Source: an uncultured Mycoplasmatota bacterium
Lineage (GTDB): Bacteria > Bacillota_I > Bacilli_A > Izemoplasmatales > Izemoplasmataceae
Direction of reading: 5' to 3'
Length of the DNA: 64,000 nucleotides
Assembly (NCBI GenBank): GCA_913062645.1
Contig: CAJXVW010000001.1
Coordinates: 434,001-498,000 of the forward strand
Part shown: piece by piece, positions 1 to 9,021 of the stretch
How positions within the stretch are numbered: position 1 is the first letter of the stretch
How the letters are laid out: every line of letters begins with the position of its first letter
Translations under genes and position numbers: made by a program
Notes under the pieces: generated by a model
What the model was told of the DNA's origin: nothing
What the model saw: only the letters and a program-made list of their open reading frames with translations
Databases searched by the model: none

Positions 1-2
1 TT

Positions 3-395
3 CTGATTGTCGCTGTCGTAAGTTTCTTCGCGTTTCGCGAATTGACCAACGACAGTGCATTGGTCGATGGAACGGCCATCGTCTTCTATAATGATGAAAA
101 AATACTCGAAATCGATCTTGCCGATGGTAATTATAAAGTTTTTAATGAGGATCGGATTTTGTCGATTGACGAAGACAACAAGTTGTATCACGTCGAAGGA
201 TCGAACCCTTACGGCGTTCTTATTGAATACCAGGACAACCGGGTTCGCGTCATCGACGAGGAGAGTCCGCAACACATCTGTCGACAACAAGGCTGGACCA
301 ACTCGCCATTGAATCCGCTGACGTGTCTGCCCAATAACATCATCATCGTCATCGAGGCCAAAGACGAGGATCTGCCCGATGACATCACCGGATAG
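3..395 (+). CDS. NusG domain II-containing membrane-anchored protein (5' end outside window)
   Basis: The reading frame is open to the left edge, so the start lies outside the window. The visible part begins with a hydrophobic run (LIVAVVSFFAF) that looks like the end of an N-terminal membrane anchor, followed by about 115 residues. The C-terminal half carries the pattern of NusG domain II proteins: VRVIDEESPQHICRQQGW, then TCLPNNIIIVIEAK, matching the family's 'CxxQGW...xCLPNxxVVxI' core with both cysteines present. Family members are small, single-span proteins of Bacillota of unclear function, often near redox or isoprenoid genes. The internal TTG at position 42 would remove the anchor and is unlikely to be the start. 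A DUF1146 gene follows 12 bases downstream, suggesting co-transcription. Confidence 0.8.
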   Translation: MIVAVVSFFAFRELTNDSALVDGTAIVFYNDEKILEIDLADGNYKVFNEDRILSIDEDNKLYHVEGSNPYGVLIEYQDNRVRVIDEESPQHICRQQGWTNSPLNPLTCLPNNIIIVIEAKDEDLPDDITG

Positions 396-407
396 GAGGA
401 GAAGTTC

Positions 408-626
408 ATGGATGGTTTGCTAGCGACACTACTCGAACTGGGCCTGTTTTTCATTCTCATGACGTTCAACCTGCAGTTGTTCAATTCCACGCGATTTGAA
501 ACGCTCTTCAAGAAGGGTCATGTCAAACAGATACAACTGATGTACATATTCACCGTCATCATCTTTACCTATCTTCTGACACGAGCACTGATGCGTCTGA
601 TCGAACTGGCGTTCCAACTGACGTAG
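408..626 (+). CDS. DUF1146 family small membrane protein (YwzB-like)
   Basis: This 72-residue protein has two predicted membrane helices (about residues 5-24 and 44-66) separated by a short basic loop. The pattern 'LFNSTRFETLFKKG...QIQLMYIFTVII' fits DUF1146/YwzB proteins of Bacillota, which have the same length and topology and unknown function. In many Bacillota the gene lies near murA or ATP synthase genes; that context is absent here. A good ribosome binding site (GGAGGAGAA) sits 4-10 bases before the ATG. It is probably in an operon with the preceding NusG-II gene and ends just before a bidirectional hairpin. Confidence 0.75.
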   Translation: MDGLLATLLELGLFFILMTFNLQLFNSTRFETLFKKGHVKQIQLMYIFTVIIFTYLLTRALMRLIELAFQLT

Positions 627-635
627 GTAAAAAAC

Positions 636-666
636 ATACGCGCGCGGCCACAAGCCGTGCGCGTAT
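636..666. terminator. Bidirectional terminator between DUF1146 and yigZ
   Basis: A 13-bp inverted repeat (atacgcgcgcggc / gccgtgcgcgtat, one mismatch) with a 5-base loop lies between two convergent genes. On the minus strand it is followed by a run of six T, so it should stop yigZ transcription well; the T run on the plus side is weaker. Confidence 0.7.
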
Positions 667-667
667 T

Positions 668-1279
668 TCATTGATATGCCGTTATCGTCTTAATGACTTG
701 AATCGTGGCGACTCCCCTGGTTTGATCGGCCATCCAATTGCGGAACTCTTTCACATCATCGGTGGCGAGTTGCACGAAGTAGTTCACGTTCTCATCGTAC
801 TCGGTATTGACGAGCGTGTAACGGTCCCTGAGTGGCTGCTCGACCGCTCCGATCAAATCAAACGGTATGGTTACCTTGAGCAGTTGAAACTCTCGGAGCC
901 AGACGTATCTCGCCTCCTCGAGCGTTTCCGAGATGCTTTTGCCGTAGGCGCGAGCCAAGCCACCGGCACCCAGTTTGATGCCACCGTAATAGCGAACGGA
1001 AACAGCCAACACGTCGGTCAGGTCGTTTTTGAGCAGCACCTCGATCATTGGTAAACCGGCGGTTCTGGTTGGTTCACCATCGTCAAAATACTTTTGCTCA
1101 TTCTGCGCATGCCCGATCACGTACGCATAACAGTGATGCGTCGCATCGGGGTGTTCGTCCTTGATGCGGCGATATGATCTCATCGCTTCATCCTTGCTGC
1201 GAACGGGGATCAGATGGCCGATGAACAAGGACTTGTTCACCAGGATTTCATGACGAACGGTAGTTTGGATGCTTTTCAT
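668..1279 (-). CDS. yigZ: YigZ/IMPACT family protein (UPF0029)
   Basis: The 203-residue protein matches the IMPACT/YigZ family: the N-terminal domain contains KSLFIGHL, 'ATHHCYAYVIG', 'YFDDGEPTRTAGLPMIEVL' and VRYYGGIKLGAGGLARAYG, which are the most conserved stretches, followed by a ferredoxin-like C-terminal domain. In bacteria the function is unclear; eukaryotic relatives regulate translation through GCN1. The start at 1279 is preferred over the upstream ATG at 1297 because a TATAAT -10 box (1296-1301) overlaps that upstream ATG, so it would not be transcribed in full. The gene is monocistronic, convergent with DUF1146 and divergent from cca. Confidence 0.85.
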   Translation of the reverse strand: MKSIQTTVRHEILVNKSLFIGHLIPVRSKDEAMRSYRRIKDEHPDATHHCYAYVIGHAQNEQKYFDDGEPTRTAGLPMIEVLLKNDLTDVLAVSVRYYGGIKLGAGGLARAYGKSISETLEEARYVWLREFQLLKVTIPFDLIGAVEQPLRDRYTLVNTEYDENVNYFVQLATDDVKEFRNWMADQTRGVATIQVIKTITAYQ

Positions 1280-1295
1280 GGTTATCACCATCTTC

Positions 1296-1301
1296 ATTAT
1301 A
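1296..1301 (-). promoter_or_regulatory. -10 box of yigZ
   Basis: TATAAT on the minus strand, 17 bases before the chosen yigZ start. No clear -35 is seen. It decides against the longer yigZ start. Confidence 0.5.
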
Positions 1302-1356
1302 CCACGCTTATTTGTGAAAAATATGGTAAAAGATGGAAAACAATCGGGATATATAG

Positions 1357-1362
1357 TATAAT
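1357..1362 (+). promoter_or_regulatory. -10 box of the cca-pulA-yhaM operon
   Basis: TATAAT lies 18 bases before the cca ATG in the AT-rich gap between the divergent yigZ and cca genes. The -35 region is weak. Confidence 0.5.
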
Positions 1363-1379
1363 TTACTTTGGTGATTTAC

Positions 1380-2564
1380 ATGTCGCACTATCTTGAAAAC
1401 GGGAAGAAAATCATACGCACACTGAACGATAACGGCTTTGAAGCCTACTTCGTCGGTGGCTTTGTCCGTGACCATCTGCTCGGTATCGAATCTGACGATA
1501 TCGACATCACGACCAACGCCACTCCCGAACAGGTGGAGTCGTTATTTCCATTTGTGAAGCACACCGGCCGCAAATTCGGCGGCGTCACCGTTTTTATCGA
1601 CAAACATGGCTATGAAGTCACGACCTACCGCCTGGAAGCAAAATATCAGAATCATCGCCATCCCGGCGAAGTCACCTTCTCCAGCAACTTGAACGATGAC
1701 CTTGTTCGCCGCGATTTCACCATCAACGCGTTGGTCATGGATGCCGACGAACGCATCTTTGATCACGTCGAAGGGAAAACCGATTTAAATGCGCGTCTGA
1801 TCCGCACAATCGGCAATCCGCGATCGCGGTTCGAGGAAGACGCATTGCGCATTCTGCGGGCGTTCCGGTTTGTCAGCAAACTCGATTTCACGATCGAACC
1901 CGAAACCCTTGCGGCACTGGCGGAATATCGTCATTTGGTAAAGACCATCACCATCGAACGGGTCATGGTGGAACTCGACAAGATTCTGTCCGCGCCGCAT
2001 CAAAAACGGGCGCTACAGTATTTGCTTCAGACTGGCGTAGCGGATGAACTCTACGGCATCAAACGTGGCATCGAACACGTGGTCACGCTCGCCGATCATG
2101 TCCAGCCGCTCGAATTTTTCATGATTGCCTTCATCCTCGACGACATCGATGACATCTGGCGCTTTTCCAATCGCGACATGCGGCTCATCCTGCAGGTGAT
2201 CAATCTGCACGAAGTGACCAAGGACGATGCCTTCAACAAACACATTCTCTTTTCCAACAAACTCGAACCCTGCCTGATTGCCAACCGCATCAACGTACTG
2301 TTGGGCCATGCCGATCAGGAACCGGCAATCCGCGCGATGTGGGACGAGATGCCCGTGCACGACGTGTGCGACCTGGCATTCAAGGGGCAGGACATCCTCG
2401 AACTCACCTCACTCAAGCGGCGCAGTACCATCGGACTGGTCATCGACGACCTCCTCGAAGCCGTGCTCACCGGCACGACTCCCAATCAGTACGCCCCGCT
2501 GAAGCAACTCGCTCTCCACCGCATTCACGAACTTCAATCCGAAATGGGAGAAACCAATGAGTAA
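1380..2564 (+). CDS. cca: CCA tRNA nucleotidyltransferase
   Basis: Adds or repairs the 3' CCA of tRNAs in the cytoplasm. The 394-residue protein has the class II nucleotidyltransferase head: 'YFVGGFVRDHLLG' near residue 20, the metal-binding DDIDITTNATPEQ just after, and RRDFTINALVMD and 'RFEEDALRILRAFRF' further on. The C-terminal half is helical, as expected for the tRNA-binding body. The ATG at 1380 was chosen over TTG/GTG codons just upstream (1368, 1371) because GGTGAT gives a Shine-Dalgarno and the family start fits. It overlaps the pullulanase start by 8 bases, so the two are translationally linked, an unusual partner for cca. Confidence 0.9.
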   Translation: MSHYLENGKKIIRTLNDNGFEAYFVGGFVRDHLLGIESDDIDITTNATPEQVESLFPFVKHTGRKFGGVTVFIDKHGYEVTTYRLEAKYQNHRHPGEVTFSSNLNDDLVRRDFTINALVMDADERIFDHVEGKTDLNARLIRTIGNPRSRFEEDALRILRAFRFVSKLDFTIEPETLAALAEYRHLVKTITIERVMVELDKILSAPHQKRALQYLLQTGVADELYGIKRGIEHVVTLADHVQPLEFFMIAFILDDIDDIWRFSNRDMRLILQVINLHEVTKDDAFNKHILFSNKLEPCLIANRINVLLGHADQEPAIRAMWDEMPVHDVCDLAFKGQDILELTSLKRRSTIGLVIDDLLEAVLTGTTPNQYAPLKQLALHRIHELQSEMGETNE

Positions 2565-4653
2565 ATTCTATTCGTATCTCGACGATTTCAGTCAAATCAC
2601 GATTCTCGTCCCGATCAAATACCGCGATGACTTCGTCAAGACATTCAAAGCCGTCGGCAACGACGAAGAAATCGAACTGGAGATCATCTCCAGTGAACTG
2701 ATCGGTACCGAACGCAAGTACATCACCCGCTTCGACGGGTACATCCTGCTCAATGTGATGTACCACATTTTCGACGACCGCGGCGAAAGCAGCGAACTGT
2801 ACACCGGCAAGATCGTCCGCACCGACTTGTTCGATGACATCTACTATTACGAGCAGTCCGATCTCGGCATGAACTACCGCAAGGACCGGACCAAGTTCAA
2901 GATCTGGACGCCCGTCGCCAAATACATGAAACTGGAACTGATCAGTCCCCAGGGTGAACACGAAATCGTCGACATGGAATACGACAATCAAGGTGTCTGG
3001 TACCTCCGTCTCAAAGGCGATTACGAACGCTACAAATACCGCTACATCAGCTACGTCAACGGCAAGCAGCACACGCTGACCGACCCGTACGGCATCAGCA
3101 GCACCGCCAACGGCGAATACAACTACGTCATCGACACCTCGAAACTGTACAAGATGCGCCAGCAACGTCCCAAGTTCAGCGGCATCTACACCGACGCGGT
3201 GATCTATGAAACGAGCGTCCGCGATTTCACCAAGGATCCGTCGATCAACGCCAGTCATCCCGGCAAGTATCAGAGCTTCACCGAACAAGGACTTGTGACC
3301 CCTGGTGGTCACAAAGCCGGGCTCGACCACGTTCTCGATCTCGGCATCACGCACATTCAACTGATGCCGGTGTATGACTTCGGCAGCGTCGACGAACGGC
3401 ATCCTGAGGACTCGTACAACTGGGGATACGATCCCGCCCAGTACAACGTCCCCGAAGGATCGTTCTCGCTCGATCCCGATGATCCCTATCTGCGCATCAA
3501 CGAACTGCGCGAACTGATCGATAACCTGCACGGACACGGTCTGCGCGTGACGATGGACGTCGTCTACAACCACGTCTTCGATCACAAGGTGTTCCCGTTT
3601 GAGAAGATCATTCCCGGCTACGGATACCGCTTTGACAAACAAGGCATCATGACCGACTCGTCGGGCTGCGGCAACGACGTCGCCAGCGAACGACGGATGG
3701 TCCGCAAGTTCATCATCGACAGCGTCATGTTCTGGGCCAAAGAGTTCAAGATGGACGGCTTCCGCTTCGATCTCATGGGTCTGTTGGACATCCGCACGAT
3801 GAACACGCTGCGTCAGAAACTCGACCGCTTCCGCAGTGACATGATCGTCTATGGCGAAGGCTGGCGGATGCCGACCGAAATCGGCTACGAGATGACCGCG
3901 CACATGTACAACCCGCATCTCCTGTTCAACATCGGCCACTTCAACGACAAGACCCGCGAACGGATCAAAGGAGCGACCTTCGACGTCAAGCAGAAGGGGT
4001 ACGCCCTTGGCAGCAACGCCCGTCTCGATGACATCAAGAACATCCTCATGGGCAGCTGCCAGCACAAGTTCCTGTTCCGCTACCCGACGCAGTCGATCAA
4101 CTACGTCGAATGCCACGACAACAACACCTTCTACGACAAGACCCTCGCCGCACTTGGCAAGGACAGCGACGAAACCATCCGCAAACAGCGTCAGTTGCTG
4201 GCGACGGCAATGGTGATCCTCGCCCAAGGCGTTCCGTTTTTGCACAGCGGCCAGGAGTTCTACCGTTCCAAACAAGGCGTGGAAAACTCCTACAAGTCGC
4301 CCGATGCCATCAACCGCATCGACTGGAGTCGCATCGATGCGAACGTCGACGACGTCGAAATCGTCCGCGAACTGCTGCGGATTCGCAAGAAATACGAGCT
4401 GTTCCGACTCACCGCTCCCTCCAAGATCCGTGACATGGTCACGATCCACGTCGAGGAAACCGGAACCGTCCGCTACGAACTAAAGGATCCGGAAACCGAA
4501 CTGCTTGTCATTTTCAAGAACAACGAAACCAAAGAAACCTTCAACCTGCAAGGTCGTCACACTCTGATTTTCGACGGTCGCAAGCGCTCGCGCCGGCAAC
4601 TGACGAAAATCAACGTCGACGACATTGGCACATACATATTAAAACGGAAATAG
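2557..4653 (+). CDS. pulA: Type I pullulanase (GH13_14), cytoplasmic
   Basis: Debranching enzyme cleaving alpha-1,6 bonds of pullulan, glycogen or starch dextrins. The 698-residue protein has N-terminal beta-sandwich modules (about 1-200, ending with a CBM48-like WTPVAKYMKLELIS segment) and a GH13 barrel. The type I signature YNWGYDP is at 287-293. Predicted catalytic residues are the nucleophile D405 in DGFRFDLMG, the acid E434 in VYGEGW, and D521 in ECHDNN. There is no signal peptide, so it should act on imported maltodextrins or stored glycogen. It starts inside the end of cca and is followed 8 bases later by yhaM. Confidence 0.93.
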   Translation: MSKFYSYLDDFSQITILVPIKYRDDFVKTFKAVGNDEEIELEIISSELIGTERKYITRFDGYILLNVMYHIFDDRGESSELYTGKIVRTDLFDDIYYYEQSDLGMNYRKDRTKFKIWTPVAKYMKLELISPQGEHEIVDMEYDNQGVWYLRLKGDYERYKYRYISYVNGKQHTLTDPYGISSTANGEYNYVIDTSKLYKMRQQRPKFSGIYTDAVIYETSVRDFTKDPSINASHPGKYQSFTEQGLVTPGGHKAGLDHVLDLGITHIQLMPVYDFGSVDERHPEDSYNWGYDPAQYNVPEGSFSLDPDDPYLRINELRELIDNLHGHGLRVTMDVVYNHVFDHKVFPFEKIIPGYGYRFDKQGIMTDSSGCGNDVASERRMVRKFIIDSVMFWAKEFKMDGFRFDLMGLLDIRTMNTLRQKLDRFRSDMIVYGEGWRMPTEIGYEMTAHMYNPHLLFNIGHFNDKTRERIKGATFDVKQKGYALGSNARLDDIKNILMGSCQHKFLFRYPTQSINYVECHDNNTFYDKTLAALGKDSDETIRKQRQLLATAMVILAQGVPFLHSGQEFYRSKQGVENSYKSPDAINRIDWSRIDANVDDVEIVRELLRIRKKYELFRLTAPSKIRDMVTIHVEETGTVRYELKDPETELLVIFKNNETKETFNLQGRHTLIFDGRKRSRRQLTKINVDDIGTYILKRK

Positions 4654-4661
4654 GTGATACC

Positions 4662-5573
4662 ATGGCACAGACCACGTTCTACGCCAAAGTGGAAACAGTC
4701 AACGAAACCACATACGAGACCAACACGCTCCGCGTGCTGGGCGACGACAAGGAAGGATACACGCTGCGCATCGATGAAAACGCCGTGATTCAACCCAACG
4801 CGGTGTACCGCTTCACCTGTGAGCCGGTCGTGTTCAAGGACAAGGATCAGTTGCAGGTCATGGAATACGCATCGATCGACGACTGCGACATCCCGCTCAA
4901 GAAACGCCAGGAACTGATGGAACTCTTCTACGAGTTCGCACCGGTGGATGCCGAAGCGACCCAGGAACTTGTCGAATCGTATCTGGCGCGCATTCAGAAC
5001 CCGATTCTCAAGCAGATCGTCGACATCATGTACGACCAGCGCAAGCAGTCGTTCTATCTGTACCCCGCCGCCACCAAGTTTCATCACGCCTACATCGGTG
5101 GACTCAGCTACCACACGGCGACGATGATGCGGCTGATCGACGGCTTCATCGCGGTCTATCCGTTCTTGAACCAGGACCTTCTGATCGCCGGCATCCTCCT
5201 TCACGACATCTGCAAGGTCGACGAACTGTCCGACTACGCCGGACCCGAATACACCAAGGAGGGTCGCCTGGTCGGCCACATCACGATGGCCGTCAAGGAC
5301 ATCGAAGTCGTTGCCGACAAGATCGGTGCGCGCGGCAGCGAAGAAGTGTTGTTGCTGCAACACATGGTGCTGTCGCATCATTATTACGGCAACTATGGAA
5401 GTCCGAAGAAAACCAACATTCCCGAAGCCTTGATTCTCCACTTCATCGACAACATCGACTCGAAGATGACGGTGCTTCAGGAAACGCTCGATCAGGTCGC
5501 ACCCGGTGAGTTCACCTCGCCGATCCCCGTCCTCGATCGCGAGAAGTATTACAAGTCCAAATTAAAAAAATAG
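4662..5573 (+). CDS. yhaM: 3'-5' exoribonuclease YhaM family (OB fold plus HD domain)
   Basis: The 303-residue protein is close to the usual 310-315 of YhaM, a 3'-5' exoribonuclease in RNA turnover of Bacillota. The first ~90 residues look like the OB-fold nucleic acid binding domain. The HD-domain metal ligands appear in order: KFHHAYIGGLSYHT, 'GILLHDICKVDEL', 'HMVLSHHYYGNYGSPK' and 'HFIDNIDSKM'. It is cytoplasmic and ends the cca-pulA-yhaM transcription unit at a hairpin. GGTGAT before the ATG is a modest ribosome binding site. Confidence 0.88.
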   Translation: MAQTTFYAKVETVNETTYETNTLRVLGDDKEGYTLRIDENAVIQPNAVYRFTCEPVVFKDKDQLQVMEYASIDDCDIPLKKRQELMELFYEFAPVDAEATQELVESYLARIQNPILKQIVDIMYDQRKQSFYLYPAATKFHHAYIGGLSYHTATMMRLIDGFIAVYPFLNQDLLIAGILLHDICKVDELSDYAGPEYTKEGRLVGHITMAVKDIEVVADKIGARGSEEVLLLQHMVLSHHYYGNYGSPKKTNIPEALILHFIDNIDSKMTVLQETLDQVAPGEFTSPIPVLDREKYYKSKLKK

Positions 5574-5594
5574 TGCCTCGTGCACTATTTTTTT
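5564..5594. terminator. Bidirectional terminator between yhaM and the serine hydrolase gene
   Basis: A hairpin (aaaaaaatagtgc / gcactatttttttt, 5-base loop) with T runs on both sides. It overlaps the stop codons of both convergent genes. Confidence 0.85.
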
Positions 5595-6718
5595 TCGGTC
5601 CAATAAGTGGTTCGAACAAACGTGAGGACATCTTGTTGGAAGGCCAGCAAAATGGCATTGTCACGCTCATAATCACTGCGCGGCCGGCCTTCACCGGTGG
5701 CGGCGAAAATCACGCCGTTTTTGGTATCAAGATCCAGGTAGAACATCGCATTCAGTCCATACGCGACACCGGTGTGACCATGCAGTGACCGTGGATAATC
5801 GCCCGATGGAACCCAGGGGTCGCGGGGATCGAGGATGTGTATGCCAAGCCCGTATGTTTCCCATGGGTGCCAAACGGTGTCCTGATGGGCAATGGAGGTC
5901 ATGTTCTTCAGTGTCGATGCCATCAGAATGTCAGGACGCTCGCCAAGCAACACCGGCACGAACTTCGCCAGTTCGAGGGTGTTCGCGCGCAGTCCGCCCT
6001 GCGGCGCCATTGGGGTCGGGTTGGTACCGAGTTGGTATTGGCGGAAGTCCATCTGTTGCGGGGTCTGATCGAACTGCGCCACCCAATGTCCCTGCTCGCG
6101 TCGATAGAGGGGAACGATGCGATGTCGTGGTTCGATGGTATTGACGGTGAATCCACCGCTCATCCCGAGGGGCGTTAGGATGTGGGTTTTGATGTGTTCA
6201 TCGAAGCGCTCGTTCGTCACCGTTTCCAGTACCGCTGCCAACAGGATGTAGCCGACGTTGCAGTAGAAGAACCGTTCGCCCGGAGCGGGATGTTGGCCGT
6301 CAATGGTTGCGAACGTCATGAACTTGTCCAAATTGTCCGGGCTGTTGAAGAGGTCCACCAATGATTCGGAAGGGTTGATCCAATAATGGCTGCCGTCGGC
6401 GATGGAACTTGCATGTGACAGCAACATCCGCAGTGTGATCGGAACGTCAGGATGGTGGGGATTGCGCGGGACATACGGAAGATGCGTCCGAATGTCGTCA
6501 TCCAGTTGCAGATGCCCCTGTTCCCAGGCTCTGAGCACCGCCGTGGCGACGAACAGTTTGGAAATGGAAGCGACGCGATACAACGACTGCTCGTCAAAAC
6601 GAGTAGGATCGTCAGTGGCAATGCCACGACCGACAAGAACTCCATCGACGATCACCGACAGATCGACATCGTGAAGATCGTATCGTTTCAACAGTGCGTT
6701 CAGGAAGTCGCGCATCAC
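5585..6718 (-). CDS. Serine hydrolase of the class C beta-lactamase / penicillin-binding fold
   Basis: The 377-residue protein has the three motifs of the class C beta-lactamase/esterase fold: SxxK (SISK, S51-K54), YxN (YCN, 152-154) and HTG (GHTGVAYG near the C terminus). There is no signal peptide or membrane segment, so it appears cytoplasmic, which argues for a peptidase or esterase rather than antibiotic resistance. Its ATG overlaps the stop of the upstream M20 amidohydrolase gene by 4 bases (ATGA), so the two are co-translated, with alanine racemase first in the run. That context suggests a role with D-amino acid or D-Ala peptides, but this is inference. Confidence 0.85.
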   Translation of the reverse strand: MMRDFLNALLKRYDLHDVDLSVIVDGVLVGRGIATDDPTRFDEQSLYRVASISKLFVATAVLRAWEQGHLQLDDDIRTHLPYVPRNPHHPDVPITLRMLLSHASSIADGSHYWINPSESLVDLFNSPDNLDKFMTFATIDGQHPAPGERFFYCNVGYILLAAVLETVTNERFDEHIKTHILTPLGMSGGFTVNTIEPRHRIVPLYRREQGHWVAQFDQTPQQMDFRQYQLGTNPTPMAPQGGLRANTLELAKFVPVLLGERPDILMASTLKNMTSIAHQDTVWHPWETYGLGIHILDPRDPWVPSGDYPRSLHGHTGVAYGLNAMFYLDLDTKNGVIFAATGEGRPRSDYERDNAILLAFQQDVLTFVRTTYWTEKK

Positions 6719-7890
6719 GAGGTCCCGAGCATCCGCATTACGAACGCCACCTGCATCCGCACGCCCACCGTCAGACAGTCCTCGTCAAGCACGAACTTCG
6801 GCGAGTGCAAAGGTGGTGCGTCGAATACGCCCGGCGTGCGGCATCCGATGTGAAAGAACGCACCAGGCGCATGGGTTTGATAGTATCCGAAGTCTTCGGC
6901 GCCCATCGACGGGGCGTCCTTGTAGATGAGGTGATCTTTGCCGACAACCTCCGTGGCACAGTCGATCAACACATCGGTGAGGTCAGGATCGTTGATGAGT
7001 GGCGGATAGCCGTCCTTGAGGCGAATCGTGGCCGAACCGCCATGGGCCGCGGCAATGCCTTCGGTGCGGGTTGTGATGTGTTGTTTGATGCGTTCTTTTT
7101 CGTTGTCGTCGGTGGTCCGCAGGGTTCCTTTGAGGCGAACGGTATCGGCAATGATGTTGCGTTTGGTGCCACCGTTGATCATGCCGAGCGACAGCACGCT
7201 CGGCAAATGGGCCGCGCTGATGCGCGAAGAGAGTGTATGGAGACTGCTGATGACTTCGGCAGCAATCAAAATCGCGTCAACCCCGCGCTGGGGGTAGGCG
7301 GCATGACTTGCCGTACCGTGAATGGTGATGTCGATGGTCGTAGTCGAGGCATTCAAGGCACCGTGACGAAGTTCCACGGTTCCCACGTCAAGATGAGGCA
7401 TCACATGCAACCCGATGATCGCATCGACATCCGGGTTGCTCATGAATCCTTCCCGGACCAGATCCTTGGCTCCGGATGAGACCTCCTCATTTGGTTGGAA
7501 GAACAGCTTTACCGATCCGTTGAGTCGCTCGCGATGCTGGTTCAGTGTGAGCGCCGTTCCGAGCAAGATTGCCGTGTGGGCATCGTGCCCGCAGGCATGC
7601 ATGACACCTTTTTGTTCCGATGCGAAAGGAAGACCGGTGTCCTCGGACAGCGGCAGCGCATCGATGTCGGCCCGGATGGCGATGCATCGTCCCGGTTTGC
7701 CGCTGTTGATGTAGGCGACGACACCCGTCTTGGCGGCGGCGACATGCTCGATGCCGTGCTGGGTGAGGACATCAATGATGAATTGCTGTGTCATGAACTC
7801 CTGTTTGCTGAGTTCCGGATGGCGGTGCAAGTGGCGCCGGTATTGACGCAACTTGTCATCCAGGCTCCGAATGAAAGCATCATAGGTCAT
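6715..7890 (-). CDS. M20D family amidohydrolase/metallopeptidase
   Basis: The 391-residue protein is an M20 family di-zinc amidohydrolase of the hippurate / IAA-amino acid / N-acetyl-diaminopimelate deacetylase type. Motifs in order: HRHPELSKQE, AIRADIDALPLSEDTG, HACGHDAHTAILLG, FFQPNEEVSSGAKDLV (the catalytic Glu pair is usually EE; here NEE), IIGLHVMPHLDVG, a dimerisation domain, and MGAEDFGYYQ at the end. The ATG at 7890 is preceded by AGGAGAA; longer frames upstream are out of family. It overlaps the alanine racemase gene by 11 bases. The substrate cannot be told from sequence. Confidence 0.88.
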   Translation of the reverse strand: MTYDAFIRSLDDKLRQYRRHLHRHPELSKQEFMTQQFIIDVLTQHGIEHVAAAKTGVVAYINSGKPGRCIAIRADIDALPLSEDTGLPFASEQKGVMHACGHDAHTAILLGTALTLNQHRERLNGSVKLFFQPNEEVSSGAKDLVREGFMSNPDVDAIIGLHVMPHLDVGTVELRHGALNASTTTIDITIHGTASHAAYPQRGVDAILIAAEVISSLHTLSSRISAAHLPSVLSLGMINGGTKRNIIADTVRLKGTLRTTDDNEKERIKQHITTRTEGIAAAHGGSATIRLKDGYPPLINDPDLTDVLIDCATEVVGKDHLIYKDAPSMGAEDFGYYQTHAPGAFFHIGCRTPGVFDAPPLHSPKFVLDEDCLTVGVRMQVAFVMRMLGTS

Positions 7891-8950
7891 GGGAAGATTC
7901 TCCTTTCGAGCGGACATGAGTTCTTGGGATGCGGTGATGCAGGCCGCTGACGACGTTGTTCTTGTTCGTCTTGTACAAACGTGCGACGGCTGCGACCGAC
8001 AAGCCGTTGCCGCCGAATACGATGACGGCATCACCAATGGCGGCGTCGACATCGGTGATGTCGATCGCACTGTGATCCATGCTGATGGCGAGGTAGGGTA
8101 CCGCCACATCATGCACAAGAACCGTCAAGCCATCCGGAATGGTTCGCGGCAAGCCATCGGCATAGCCGATCGGGATCGTGGCGACGCGTGTGGGACGTGT
8201 CAGCGGTTTGTTGCTGTAATACAATGCATCACCCGCATCAACGGCGGTCACATGGGTGATGCGACTTCGAAGCGTGGCAATGGGAGCCACGGACAATTTG
8301 CCGCGTTCCCGATCACTCTCGAGGCCGTACATCAAAGCGCCGATGCGGACGAGATTTCCCCACTCAGGGTGGCGAGTGAGTGCGATTGAGTCGGCGATGC
8401 TGAGATATCGTGGTTGAAATGAAAGTGATGCGATCAGATTCTGAAACGTCTTGATTTGGATATCATCCGCAGCATCGTCCACAAGACGCAGATGCGTGTA
8501 GATTCCCTCGATGGTGACGTTGTCATGAGCTTGCATGTGCTCGATTTGTTCTATAGATTTCCTTGAAGGCTCCAGCCCGAATCGGTGGAATCCCGTATCG
8601 ATGTTGATGAAAAAACGCATCGGACCAGGCAACGAATCAGGATCGAGCCAAGCGGGCAGAATACTGATCAGGTTGTGATGGATGGCGGTGGCCCACTGAT
8701 CCTCCAGCAACACGCCAAGCACGAGAATGTCCTTGGTTGAAAATCGGCGCAGGGCGATCGCTTCTGCGACAGTGGCGACTGCGATCAGGGAAATGCGATC
8801 GTAGGTCTCGAGCGCTTGGGCGAGTTCGATGCCGTGTCCGTAGGCATTCGCTTTCAGGACGGCCATGACATCGGCCGACGTGGCATCCAATATACGTCGT
8901 ATGTTCTCGTGAAACTGGTCCATGTCAATCAGCAATTGTGTCGGTTCCAT
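7880..8950 (-). CDS. alr: Alanine racemase
   Basis: PLP-dependent interconversion of L- and D-alanine. The 356-residue protein has the PLP lysine K33 in VLKANAYGHG, barrel motifs 'INIDTGFHRFGLE' and VRIGALMYGL, and C-terminal domain motifs PIGYADGLPR, a degenerate 'SMDHSAIDIT' where CMDQ-type sequences are usual, and a final IPRTHVR. A candidate catalytic Tyr lies in ALYYSNKPL (244/245). AAGGGGGAA precedes the ATG at 8950. D-alanine supply suggests that the organism makes peptidoglycan or another D-Ala polymer, relevant if it belongs to the largely wall-less Mycoplasmatota. Confidence 0.88.
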   Translation of the reverse strand: MEPTQLLIDMDQFHENIRRILDATSADVMAVLKANAYGHGIELAQALETYDRISLIAVATVAEAIALRRFSTKDILVLGVLLEDQWATAIHHNLISILPAWLDPDSLPGPMRFFINIDTGFHRFGLEPSRKSIEQIEHMQAHDNVTIEGIYTHLRLVDDAADDIQIKTFQNLIASLSFQPRYLSIADSIALTRHPEWGNLVRIGALMYGLESDRERGKLSVAPIATLRSRITHVTAVDAGDALYYSNKPLTRPTRVATIPIGYADGLPRTIPDGLTVLVHDVAVPYLAISMDHSAIDITDVDAAIGDAVIVFGGNGLSVAAVARLYKTNKNNVVSGLHHRIPRTHVRSKGESSHDL

Positions 8951-9021
8951 GCGTGTTCCCCCTTGTTCCTTGGTCCCTTTCATTCTATCAAAGCAACGAT
9001 GGAAAATGAATTCTTTTTGCG

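Noticed and set aside
2467-4449. Long minus-strand open frame of 660 codons opposite pulA
   Set aside because: It is the antisense of a clear pullulanase gene in high-GC coding DNA; the translation is a low-complexity Val/Asp-rich sequence with no motif, and no ribosome binding site was seen.
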